A stretch of DNA of 64,000 bases from Arenicola marina (lineage: Eukaryota > Annelida > Polychaeta > Arenicolidae): the NCBI GenBank assembly GCA_964019135.1, contig OZ025252.1, positions 4,170,823-4,234,822 on the forward strand. The letters run 5' to 3'. Position 1 is the first letter of the stretch. Each line of letters begins with the position of its first letter. Below the pieces are notes generated by a model. The model did no database searches. It was given only the letters and a program-made list of their open reading frames with translations, and was not told where the DNA came from. The position numbers and the translations under genes were made by a program. Positions 22,301 to 33,430 of the stretch are shown piece by piece.

Positions 22301-25300
22301 GTCCTCTCTCTTATCTCATCCCCTCTATCCTCTCTCTCATCTCACCCCCTCTGTCCTCTCTCTCATCTCGCCCCCTCTGTCCTCTCTCTCATCTCGCCCC
22401 CTCTGTCCTCTCTCTCATCTCGCCCCCTATGTCCTCTCTCTTATCTCATCCCCTCTGTCCTCTCTCTCATCTCACCCCCTCTGTCCTCTCTCTCATCTCG
22501 CCCCCTCTGTCCTCTCTCTCATCTCGCCCCCTATGTCCTCTCTCACATCTCGACCCCTCTGTCCTCTCTCTCATCTCGCCCCCTCTGTCCCTTCTCTCAT
22601 CTCGCCCCCTCTGTCCTCTCTCTCATCTCGCCCGTTCTGTCCTCTCTCTCATCTCACCCCCTCTGTCCTCTCTCTCATCTCGCCCCCTCTGTCCCTTTTC
22701 TCATCTCGTCCCCTCTGTCCTCTCTCTCATCTCACCCCCTCTGTCATCTCTCTCATCTCGCCCCCTCTGTCCCTTCTCTCATCTCATCCCCTCTGTCCTC
22801 TCTCTCATCTCGCCCTCTCTGTCCTCTCTCTCATCTCGCCCCCTCTGTCCTCTCTCTCATCTCGCCCCCTCTGTCCTCTCTCTCATCTCGCCACCTCTGT
22901 CCTCTCTCTCATCTCGCCCCCTCTGTCCGCTCTCTCATCTCGCCCCCTCTGTCCTCTCTCTCATCTCGACCCCTCTGTCCTCTCTCTCATCTCGCCCCCT
23001 CTGTCCTCTCTCTCATCTCGCCCCCTCTGTCCTCTCTCTCATCTCGCCCCCTCTGTCCTCTCTCTCATCTCGCCCCCTCTGTCCTCTCTCTCATCTCGCC
23101 CCCTCTGTCCTCTCTCTCACCTCGCCCCCTCTGTCCTCTCTCTCATCTCACCCCCTCTGTCCTCTCTCTCATCTCGCCCCCTCTGTCCTCTCTCTCATCT
23201 CGCCCCCTCTGTCCTCTCTCTCATCTCGCCCCCTCTGTCCTCACTCACATCTCGACCCCTCTGTCCTCTCTCTCATCTCGCCCTCTCTGTCCTCTCTCTC
23301 ATCTCGACCCCTCTGTCCTCTCTCTCATCTCGCCCCCTCTGTCCTCTCTCTCATCTCGCCCCCTCTGTCCTCTCTCTCATCTCGCCCCCTCTGTTCTCTC
23401 CCTCATCTCGCCCCCTCTGTCCTCTCTCTTATCTCGCCCCCTCTGTCCTCTCTCTCACCTCGACCCTTCTGTCCTCTCTCATCTCGCCCCCTCTGTCCCC
23501 TCTCTCATCTCATCCCCTCTGTCCTCTCTCTCATCTCGTCCCCTCTGTCCTCTCTCTCATCTCGCCCCCTCTGTCCTCTCTTTCATCTCTCCCCCTCTGT
23601 CCTCTCTCTCATCTTGCCCCCTCTGTCCTCTCTCTCATCTCGCCCCCTCTGTCCCTTCTCTCATCGCGACCCCTCTGTCCTCTCTCTCATCTCGACCTCT
23701 CTGTCCTCTCTCTCATCTCGCCCCCTCTGTCCTCTCTCTCATCTCGCCCTCTCTGTCCTCTCTCTCATCTCGCCCCCTCTGTCCTCTCTCTCATCTCGCC
23801 CCCTCTGTCCTCTCTCTCATCTCGCCCCCTCTGTCCTCTCTCTCATCTCGCCCCCTCTGTCCTCTCTCTCATCTCGCCCCCTCTGTCCTCTCTCTCATCT
23901 CGCCCCCTCTGTCCTCTCTCTCACCTCGCCCCCTCTGTCCTCTCTCTCATCTCACCCCCTCTGTCCTCTCTCTCATCTCGCCCCCTCTGTTCTCTCTCTC
24001 ATCTCGCCCCCTCTGTCCTCTCTCTCATCTCGCCCCCTCTGTCCTCACTCACATCTCGACCCCTCTGTCCTCTCTCTCATCTCGCCCTCTCTGTCCTCTC
24101 TCTCATCTCGACCCCTCTGTCCTCTCTCTCATCTCGCCCCCTCTGTCCTCTCTCTCATCTCGCCCCCTCTGTCCTCTCTCTCATCTCGCCCCCTCTGTTC
24201 TCTCCCTCATCTCGCCCCCTCTGTCCTCTCTCTTATCTCGCCCCCTCTGTCCTCTCTCTCACCTCGACCCTTCTGTCCTCTCTCATCTCGCCCCCTCTGT
24301 CCCCTCTCTCATCTCATCCCCTCTGTCCTCTCTCTCATCTCGTCCCCTCTGTCCTCTCTCTCATCTCGCCCCCTCTGTCCTCTCTTTCATCTCTCCCCCT
24401 CTGTCCTCTCTCTCATCTTGCCCCCTCTGTCCTCTCTCTCATCTCGCCCCCTCTGTCCCTTCTCTCATCGCGACCCCTCTGTCCTCTCTCTCATCTCGAC
24501 CTCTCTGTCCTCTCTCTCATCTCGCCCCCTCTGTCCTCTCTCTCATCTCGCCCTCTCTGTTCTCTCTCTCATCTCGCCCCCTCTGTCCTCTCTCTCATCT
24601 CGCCCCCTATGTCCTCTCTCACATCTCGACCCCTCTGTCCTCTCTCTCATCTCGACCCCTCTGTCCTCTCTCTCATCTCGCCCCCTCTGTCCTCTCTCTC
24701 ATCTCGCCCCCTCTGTTCTCTCTCATCTCGCCCCCTCTGTTCTCTCTCTCATCTCACCCCCTCTGTCCTCTCTCTCATCTCGCCCCCTCTGTTCTCTCTC
24801 TCATCTCGCCCCCTCTGTCCTCTCTCTCATCTCGCCCCCTCTGTTCTCTCTGTCATCTCACCCCCTCTGTCCTCTCTCTCATCTCGCCCCCTCTGTCCTC
24901 TCTCTCATCTCGCCCCCTCTGTTCTCTCTGTCATCGCGACCCCTCTGTCCTATCTCTCATCTCGACCTCTCTGTCCTCTCTCTCATCTCGCCCCCTCTGT
25001 TCTCTCTCTCATCTCGCCCCCTCTGTCCTCTCTGTCATCGCGACCCCTCTGTCCTCTCCCTCTCATCTCGACCTCTCTGTCCTCTCTCTCATCTCGCCCT
25101 CTCTGTCCTCTCTCTCATCTCGCCCCCTCTGTCCTCACTGTCATCGCGACCCCTCTGTCCTCTCTCTCATCTCGACCCCTCTGTTCTCTCTCTCATCTCG
25201 CCCCCTCTGTCTTCTCTGTCATCGCGACCCCTCTGTCCTCTCTCTCATCTCACCCCCTCTGTCCTCTCTCTCATCTCGCCCCCTCTGTCCTCTCTCTCAT

Positions 25301-28300
25301 CTCGCCCCCTCTGTCCTCTCTCTCATCTCGCCCCCTCTGTCCTCTCTCTCATCTCGCCCCCTCTGTTCTCTCCCTCATCTCGCCCCCTCTGTCCTCACTC
25401 TTATCTCGCCCCTTCTGTCCTCTCTTTCACCTCGACCCTTCTGTCCTCTCTCATCTCGCCCCCTCTGTCCCCTCTCTCATCTCATCCCCTCTGTCCTCTC
25501 TCTCATCTCGTCCCCTCTGTCCTCTCTCTCATCTCTCCCCCTCTGTCCTCTCTCTCATCTTGCCCCCTCTGTCCTCTCTCTCATCTCGCCCCCTCTGTCC
25601 CTTCTCTCATCGCGACCCCTCTGTCCTCTCTCTCATCTCGACCTCTCTGTCCTCTCTCTCATCTCGCCCCCTCTGTCCTCTCTCTCATCTCGCCCTCTCT
25701 GTCCTCTCTCTCATCTCGCCCCCTCTGTCCTCTCTCTCATCTCGCCCCCTATGTCCTCTCTCACATCTCGACCCCTCTGTCCTCTCTCTCATCTCGACCC
25801 CTCTGTCCTCTCTCTCATCTCGCCCCCTCTGTCCTCTCTCTCATCTCGCCCTCTCTGTCCTCTCTCTCATCTCGCCCCCTCTGTCCTCTCTCTCATCTCG
25901 CCCCCTATGTCCTCTCTCACATCTCGACCCCTCTGTCCTCTCTCTCATCTCGACCCCTCTGTCCTCTCTCTCATCTCGCCCCCTCTGTCCTCTCTCTCAT
26001 CTCGCCCCCTCTGTTCTCTCTCATCTCGCCCCCTCTGTTCTCTCTCTCATCTCACCCCCTCTGTCCTCTCTCTCATCTCGCCCCCTCTGTCCTCTCTCTC
26101 ATCTCGCCCCCTCTGTCCTCTCTCTCATCTCGCCCCCTCTGTTCTCTGTCATCTCACCCCCTCTGTCCTCTCTCTCATCTCGCCCCCTCTGTCCTCTCTC
26201 TCATCTCGCCCCCTCTGTTCTCTCTGTCATCGCGACCCCTCTGTCCTCTCTCTCATCTCGACCTCTCTGTCCTCTCTCTCATCTCGCCCCCTCTGTTCTC
26301 TCTCTCATCTCGCCCCCTCTGTCCTCTCTGTCATCGCGACCCCTCTGTCCTCTCTCTCTCATCTCGACCTCTCTGTCCTCTCTCTCACCTCGACCCTTCT
26401 GTCCTCTCTCATCTCGCCCCCTCTGTCCCCTCTCATCTCATCCCCTCTGTCCTCTCTCTCATCTCGCCCCCTCTGTCCTCTCTTTCATCTCTCCCCCTCT
26501 GTCCTCTCTCTCATCTTGCCCCCTCTGTCCTCTCTCTCATCTCGCCCCCTCTGTCCCTTCTCTCATCGCGACCCCTCTGTCCTCTCTCATCTCGACCTCT
26601 CTGTCCTCTCTCTCATCTCGCCCCCTCTGTCCTCTCTCTCATCTCGCCCTCTCTGTCCTCTCTCTCATCTCGCCCCCTCTGTCCTCTCTCTCATCTCGCC
26701 CCCTATGTCCTCTCTCACATCTCGACCCCTCTGTCCTCTCTCTCATCTCGACCCCTCTGTCCTCTCTCTCATCTCGCCCCCTCTGTCCTCTCTCTCATCT
26801 CGCCCCCTCTGTTCTCTCTCATCTCGCCCCCTCTGTTCTCTCTCTCATCTCACCCCCTCTGTCCTCTCTCTCATCTCGCCCCCTCTGTCCTCTCTCTCAT
26901 CTCGCCCCCTCTGTCCTCTCTCTCATCTCGCCCCCTCTGTTCTCTGTCATCTCACCCCCTCTGTCCTCTCTCTCATCTCGCCCCCTCTGTCCTCTCTCTC
27001 ATCTCGCCCCCTCTGTTCTCTCTGTCATCGCGACCCCTCTGTCCTCTCTCTCATCTCGACCTCTCTGTCCTCTCTCTCATCTCGCCCCCTCTGTTCTCTC
27101 TCTCATCTCGCCCCCTCTGTCCTCTCTGTCATCGCGACCCCTCTGTCCTCTCTCTCTCATCTCGACCTCTCTGTCCTCTCTCTCATCTCGCCCCCTCTGT
27201 CCTCTCTGTCATCGCGACCCCTCTGTCCTCTCTCTCATCTCGACCCCTCTGTTCTCTCTCTCATCTCGCCCCCTCTGTCCTCTCTGTCATCGCGACCCCT
27301 CTGTCCTCTCTCTCATCTCGACCTCTCTGTCCTCTCTCTCATCTCGCCCCCTCTGTCCTCTCTCTCATCTCACCCCCTCTGTCCTCTCTCTCACCTCGAC
27401 CCTTCTGTCCTCTCTCATCTCGCCCCCTCTGTCCTGTCTCTCATCTCGCCCCCTCTGTTCTCTCCCTCATCTCGCCCCCTCTGTCCTCTCTCTTATCTCG
27501 CCCCTTCTGTCCTCTCTCTCACCTCGACCCTTCTGTCCTCTCTCATCTCGCCCCCTCTGTCCCCTCTCTCATCTCATCCCCTCTGTCCTCTCTCTCATCT
27601 CGTCCCCTCTGTCCTCTCTCTCATCTCGCCTCTGTCCTCTCTCTCATCTCTCCCCCTCTGTCCTCTCTCTCATCTTGCCCCCTCTGTCCTCTCTCTCATC
27701 TCGCCCCCTCTGTCCCTTCTCTCATCGCGACCCCTCTGTCCTCTCTCTCATCTCGACCTCTCTGTCCTCTCTCTCATCTCGCCCCCTCTGTTCTCTCTCT
27801 CATCTCGCCCTCTCTGTCCTCTCTCTCATCTCGCCCCCTCTGTCCTCTCTCTCATCTCGCCCCCTATGTCCTCTCTCACATCTCGACCCCTCTGTCCTCT
27901 CTCTCATCTCGACCCCTCTGTCCTCTCTCTCATCTCGCCCCCTCTGTCCTCTCTCTCATCTCGCCCCCTCTGTTCTCTCTCATCTCGCCCGCTCTGTTCT
28001 CTCTCTCATCTCACCCCCTCTGTCCTCTCTCTCATCTCGCCCCCTCTGTCCTCTCTCTCATCTCGCCCCCTCTGTCCTCTCTCTCATCTTGCCCCCTCTG
28101 TCCCCTCTCTCATCTCATCCCCTCTGTCCTCTCTCTCATCTCGATCCCTCTGTCCTCTCTCTCATCTTGCCCCCTCTGTCCTCTCTCTCATCTCGCCTCC
28201 TCTGTCCTCTCTCTCATCTCGCCCCCTCTGTCCTCTCTCTCATCTCGTCCCCTCTGTCCTCTCTCTCATCTCGCCTTCTCTGTCCTCTCTCTCATCTCTC

Positions 28301-29000
28301 CCCCTCTGTCCTCTCTCTCATCTTGCCCCCTCTGTCCTCTCTCATTTCACCCCCTCTGTCCTCTCTCTCATCTTGCCCCCTCTGTCCTCTCTCTCATCTC
28401 ACCCCCTCTGTCCTCTTTCTCATCTCGACCCCCCTGTCCTCTCTCTTATCTCACCCCCTCTGTCCTCTCTCTCATCGCGCCCCCTCTGTCCTCTCTCTCA
28501 TCTCGTCCCCTCTGTCCTCTCTCTCATCTCATCCCCTCTGTCCTCTCTCTCATCTCTCCCCCTCTGTCCTCTCTCTCATCTCGTCCCCTCTGTCCTCTCT
28601 CTCATCTCGACCCCTCTGTCCTCTCTCTCATCTCGCCCCCTCTGTCCTCTCTCTCATCTCATCCCCTCTGTCCTCTCTCTTATCTCACCCCCTCTGTCCT
28701 CTCTCTCATCTCGCCCCCTCTGTCCTCTCTCTCATCTCGCCCCCTCTGTCCTCTCTCTCATCTTGCCCCCTCTGTCCTCTCTCTCATCTCGCCCCCTCTG
28801 TCCTCTCTCTCATCGCGCCCCCTCTGTCCTCTCTCTCATCTCATCCCCTCTGTCCTCTCTCTCATCTCTCCCCCTCTGTCCTCTCTCTCTTCTCGTCCCC
28901 TCTGTCCTCTCTCTCATCTCGACCCCTCTGTCCTCTCTCTCATCTCGCCCCCTCTGTCCTCTCTCTCATCTCGTCCCCTCTATCCTCTCTTTCTCTCCCT
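19371..29000 (+). repeat. Minisatellite array 2: 26-bp C/T-rich unit
   Basis: The unit begins CTCTCTCATCTCG and ends CCCCCTCTGTCCT. About 370 copies span 9.63 kb. The consensus has no TAA, TAG or TGA in any forward frame. Because 26 is not a multiple of three, each frame cycles through all three readings, giving a 26-residue Ser/Leu/Pro/His repeat. One frame stays open from 19,231 to 29,136 (3,301 codons). Another is open from 22,299 to 29,150 and a third from 25,751 to 29,011. The few early ends occur where TGTCC has become TGACC. All three frames close right after the array. Common unit variants are CTCATCCCC, CTCGACCCC, TCATCGCGACC and 2- to 6-bp shortened units. I regard the frames as incidental and call no gene. 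Confidence 0.97.
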
Positions 29001-29098
29001 CCTCTCTCTAATCCCTCTCGTCCTCTCCCCCTCTCTCCTTCCCCCTCCCTCATCTCACCCCCCCCCCCCCTCCGCTCTCTCCCGCCATCCTTCTCTCG
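29001..29098. repeat. Degenerate pyrimidine tail of array 2
   Basis: C/T-rich sequence with decayed CTCTC units and a C13 run continues past the last clear 26-bp unit before single-copy DNA resumes. Confidence 0.75.
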
Positions 29099-29102
29099 TT
29101 CG

Positions 29103-29117
29103 CCGTCAGATGGCGCC
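29103..29117 (+). promoter_or_regulatory. CTCF-like motif at the right edge of array 2
   Basis: The sequence CCGTCAGATGGCGCC matches the CTCF core at 10 of 12 positions. It also contains AGATGGCGCC, close to the fly-type CTCF core. Its complement shares 13 of 16 positions with the site at 9,963-9,978, so the 19-kb double array is bracketed by two outward-pointing sites. Confidence 0.3.
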
Positions 29118-30640
29118 ATTGCCCCATGTGCGCTGACTTCTGGTCATTGATGATGGTATCGTGAATCACGTGGTCAATCGGGACTTAGGAATTGACTACA
29201 TTATAACAAAGAGTGGAGGGGATGGGGGGGGGGGTCGCACTACTCAGCAAGGAATCAGCATTAAACTAATACATAAAAGATAAATCTGAAGTCCAATAAT
29301 TGAACAGTGAATCATGCGCAGTCCATAACAGAACCATCACTGTCTATCGACACAAATGCCCAATATTCTGCAGAATGGGGAAAGAAAAATTCTCAGATCA
29401 ACTACGGATGTTTAGCCAATTTAATAATTTAGACACCTCATTCATTATATTTTATTAAACTTAACTGTAGCTATTAGGTAAGCTTTCGTTTTGTGTCCAA
29501 TCGTATCTACAACAAATTGTTGTTTCAAATTGCATTCCATTTCCGTGTGGACCCCCCCCCCCACCCCCTCACTTCCCAAAGGGTACGTTTTTCTGTCAAA
29601 GAGCTTGGCCCCACTTAAAGTGAACCTGAACCTCACATCGGCCAGACAGTAGACCCCCACCCCCACATCCCTCTCACTGAATCAACCTTTTTTTCACAAT
29701 CATGGCTCCGCGTATACATTTTTGGCATCTAGGTCTTGATTTAGTATATTTTATATTACTATGATATTACAACATTATTTGGGTTTGTTGACTAACTACT
29801 GAATAGGCTGTTAATGTTATATCAAGGAACTGAGGTTTGCTGGTGCTAGCAGTCTATGGAGGTGTCTACATAATATCACAAGAAATATTTTCGCATAGAA
29901 TTACTGGTAGGTATGATAAAACGCATGCGCTTGCATTTGACATGTAATTTGCATATAGGGATTTTTGGATAACCAATTTTGAATACCTTTTAATTTGAGG
30001 TTAACAAAGGTATCAGCTAGCTTAGAACGCGGAAAAAGTAATGCGCGGTAAATTGTGGTATTCTGGAGGGTATATGCTCGCTCGCTACTTGTACGTTCAC
30101 TTACATGTCCTATAGATAATATATACTTTCAACAATAGGATATGACGCGGACTGTCTAGCTTATAAGGTTTCGATGCCGGTTATCTGTCCGAATCACTTG
30201 AGACCAAGCCTTCCCGCATGACATTGACGGTGTGTCTGTTGCACAAATTTAATTTGAGGAACGACCATAAGAAGAGAATTGGTAGAATCGCATTTCCTAT
30301 AGAAATACGGGCAATAAGTGACTTTTTGTTATTCTGTAAGGTTGGACTCTTGCACAATGTCCGCTAGTCTCCCTTTAGTCGTGTCGTATTCAAACCATGT
30401 ATGGTAGGCCTTAGTTTTTATCGCCCAAGTATATTAAGGTTTTTATGTCGACAGGCAACGTGACAACAGAAACGAATCTACTTGTTAAACTAAGACAAAA
30501 ACTGATGTCTTGCCCCCTGGGTGCTGCCCACATGTGGCAAGCCAGCGCCTCCCATTCACCCCAGCCATTTCATGTCATAAAGTCCACTTTCTGCGGGTGT
30601 GTGTGTCCGCATGGGCAAAGCAGAACCCGGGGGGTGGGAG
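29118..30640. other. Gene-free single-copy stretch
   Basis: AT-rich unique DNA. No recognisable exon, RNA gene or transposon end is seen. Confidence 0.6.
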
Positions 30641-30850
30641 CGGTGGGGGGTGGTAGCGGTGGGGGTTTAGGTGGCGGTAGTCGAGAAATGGGGGTAGGGA
30701 TGCGGGTGAGGGTGGTTAAAGGGCGAGCTAATGTGGATGGATTAGAAGCGGGTGGAGGGCTGGAGGGGGCAGGGGGTCACGGAGGGAATAGGGGTGAGGG
30801 GCTTAGGGTGGGGTGGGGGTGGGGGTACGGGTGGGGGTGGAATGAGGTCG
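30641..30850 (+). repeat. G-rich simple-sequence tract
   Basis: Irregular GGTGGG, GGGGT and GGAGG motifs over about 200 bp, with some quadruplex potential. They underlie a Gly/Val-rich frame at 30,445-30,861 that is not called as a gene. Confidence 0.8.
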
Positions 30851-32500
30851 TGACACCATGATGCGGGCAAACCGTGCATTAGTTACCATTTTGTCTCGCT
30901 GTTATGTGACTTTGACGTGTACGGCGACCCCGACCGCTTCTCTTTTTACAGGCCATTCTCCGACAACATCTTGTTTACTTTTATGGGTTGGCAATTTGTT
31001 TTTGGCCTTCCGTCCATTTCCTCCTCGCTTGCCGCAGACAGCGACGCGGCCCTAAAGCTTTCGTAATAACGGCTGTACGGCGGGGCCCCTGAGGTTATTT
31101 GGTAGGGGGCGCCGCTAATAATTAACCACCGTGGCCGGGACTTCATTCTTGGTCCGTATTCTTGTCGCATTCGGCAAGAACGGTATAACGAGGGACGAAG
31201 CGTCGCCAAGAGTGTTGTCAAGTGCCTCCCAATCTTGTCTATGGCTGGCAAATTGCCAATATATCAATTATCTTCTGATTGGTTACAAGTCCCGTGAGCC
31301 TTGTGCTTTTCTTCGGCCCACCAGACATAAAGTGAGGTGGAACACGGCGCAGTGCTTTGTGTTGCTGCCGAGACCCCGGCCGCAAGTCCTTTATGACGAC
31401 AATTCATTTGCGGACGACAAGCACCGCCTCCTAGCGGACGTTATTGAACCAATCAGCGAGGGAGAAGCCGTGATTTCTTCTTAGGCGGTTTGGGGCCCGG
31501 TCAGTGACATATATCACTCTTTTCCCTGGCGTCCGTCTGACACAAATTCATTAAAACGGTTCGACCGAAGTACTTTACTTGAGCCGAAGGGAGGGGAAGC
31601 GCCTGAAGGCAGAAATGTAATTAAGGGCCCGTCAGAGACGGGCCGCTGTGACTGCTGGTCTCGTATGCAGATCTTGCTAGGTATTTGATCTTGTGTTATT
31701 GGGCATTATTGTCTTGTTCTATTGATATGTGATTGTGTGCTTGCCCCTTAACCCCCGTCCTGGCTATTTTATGGCGCAACTTAAATGCATGAGATGGCGA
31801 AGAAAGATATTAGTAGCTCTATCAATTCCCCTACTGTAACACATGCTCCCAGAGCTGCCTAGCCACCCCCGGGCGGCGTTAGAGTCCTTTTATCGTCCTG
31901 CTCTCCCCTCCCCTCCCCTCCCCCCCCCCCCCCCTCCTCCCATTGATCCGCCGCACACGTCCCCTACACTCCCCCACCCCACCCCGCACCTCCCTTGACC
32001 CCAGCCGAACTGTCGCAGAGGCAGTGAAAATCGCCGCCTCGTCACAAGACATAAATCTCAAACCCAAAATGCCTCACTGCATGAATACTTACGTGAGGAA
32101 TGAATACAATGTAATTCATGCCCGCCAACAACGGTGATTAACTCGCCCAGCCCGCTAGAAGGGAATCCGCTATTTATTTACCCCCAACAAATCCGCCTCG
32201 TTTTGATGTGGGGCTCCGCGACAGGAAAGGAAATAAACAGAGTCCAATAACGAAGGGACGCCATGAGAAAAGTGGCCGAGCAGCACAATGGAGAAAAAAA
32301 AACCGGGCGGCGCCTCTAAAGTAGTCCCGGGCCCGGCAGTGGACGATCCTCGCATTCATTTCGGGGGTGTATCAAAAGGCATTTGGGAAATCTTGTCGGC
32401 AATAAGTCATGGAAGAGGCGGAAACGGCTGACTGTGCGTCCTGCATATTGACTTCGTCTTCAGTGCCAATAACTAATGTTTTCATTAGGACACCATGCGC
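30851..32500. other. Single-copy, CpG-containing stretch; candidate regulatory DNA
   Basis: Complex, non-repetitive sequence with frequent CpG. It contains an NF-Y-type CCAAT box in the preferred context ACCAATCAGCG at 31,448-31,458, a perfect short hairpin at 31,626-31,644 and a C-run at about 31,920. A 117-codon frame at 31,131-31,484 has no domain that I recognise and no visible splice context, so it is left uncalled. The stretch could be conserved non-coding DNA; only a cross-species alignment could tell. Confidence 0.45.
31626..31644. other. Perfect GC-rich hairpin
   Basis: GGCCCGTC, the loop AGA, then GACGGGCC: an 8-bp perfect stem with a 3-base loop. No T-run follows, so it does not look like a polymerase III terminator context. 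Its function is unknown. Confidence 0.6.
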
Positions 32501-32994
32501 CTAGCGGTAGGCAGTCCATCCAACCCCGTCTCTGTCGCCACGTCCCTGTCAAATCCCTCCCCCCCCCCCACCCCACCCCACCCCGGTTCTGGGGATCGAC
32601 CATTTTCGTTTTTCATTCACTCCAGATTACAGAAATCGCGTCTGATCTGGGAGGCCGTCAATCGTGAGTATACGGTAAAGGCGGCGGCGGAAGTGGGCTG
32701 CGAAGGTCTCCCGCAGCGTTGATGAGAAATCTGACATGTAATACATAAATAGTCATGACCTCCTACTTGTCAGGCAGTAGACTATGATGCTGAATCGCCT
32801 TCACCTCGAATTCCGTTCAAAAACCATACCATGCGCCGACTATCGGATGCCAATATATCTCCTGACAAGCGATATTAACGTCGGCGGGAAGCCAGAGACA
32901 GAGGGAAGAGAATAATTCCATATAAGCAAAATGAATAGTTGACAAAGGGTAAGAAGTAAATTGACACTCACCACCTGGTTCGCCTGGTGACGTG

Positions 32995-33008
32995 GCGCCA
33001 CCTAGCGA
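32995..33008 (-). promoter_or_regulatory. CTCF-like motif
   Basis: The + strand reads GCGCCACCTAGCGA. The complement matches the CTCF core at 10 of 12 positions and carries the flanking GGCGC. It overlaps the palindrome GTGGCGCCAC. Confidence 0.25.
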
Positions 33009-33249
33009 ATGAAGCAGCTTGGTAGGCTCATGAACCGCCCTGCTTTTCTTGCTCTGCAATCGACACCCCATCCTCACCCCACCCCGTCCTCCCCCACCCC
33101 ACCCCCACCCCATCCTCACCTCACTCCGCTCCATTCTCACCGCCTCATTCCCTTTAATACCCGTCCCCAATAGGTTTCAGGCGATATATATAAAATACTA
33201 TCTGGGTGAAAATTGGTTCGGCCCTTTCACAGCGTTGGGGGTGGGGGGG

Positions 33250-33430
33250 GGGAGCTTCCAGTTGTCTGAGTTGCAAATCAGCAGGTCATGGGTTCGCGCC
33301 CTTAGCATGAGACCTTCACCACCCGAGTCACCCAACCCCCATCGTCTTGTCCCGGGAGTATTCTTTACTCAGTTTAGCCATCATGAAGTGCGCAAAGGTG
33401 AACCAAAACCCAACCATGTTAGTCCATAAC
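33250..33430 (+). mobile_element. tRNA-derived SINE remnant
   Basis: TTGCAAATCAGCAGGTCATG (33,271-33,290) followed by GGTTCGCGCCC (33,291-33,301) looks like the anticodon arm, variable region and B box of a tRNA. The A-box half is poor. The following body to about 33,430 does not fold as a tRNA, as expected for a SINE whose head derives from a tRNA. I see no poly(A) tail or clear target duplication, and no second copy in the window. The ends are approximate. Confidence 0.45.

Noticed and set aside
19231-29136. A 3,301-codon open frame read as a giant Ser/Leu/Pro-rich protein gene
   Set aside because: It is explained by the stop-free 26-bp repeat. The other two forward frames are also largely open, the frame opens and closes within about 140 bp of the array edges, and no domain or splice context exists.
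31131-31484. 117-codon frame in CpG-rich unique DNA
   Set aside because: Its composition is protein-like, but no family is recognisable, no splice context is visible, and a chance frame of this length is likely in GC-rich DNA.
33250-33430. Functional tRNA gene
   Set aside because: The A box and acceptor stem are not convincing, and the sequence after the B box does not close a tRNA fold; a SINE remnant fits better.
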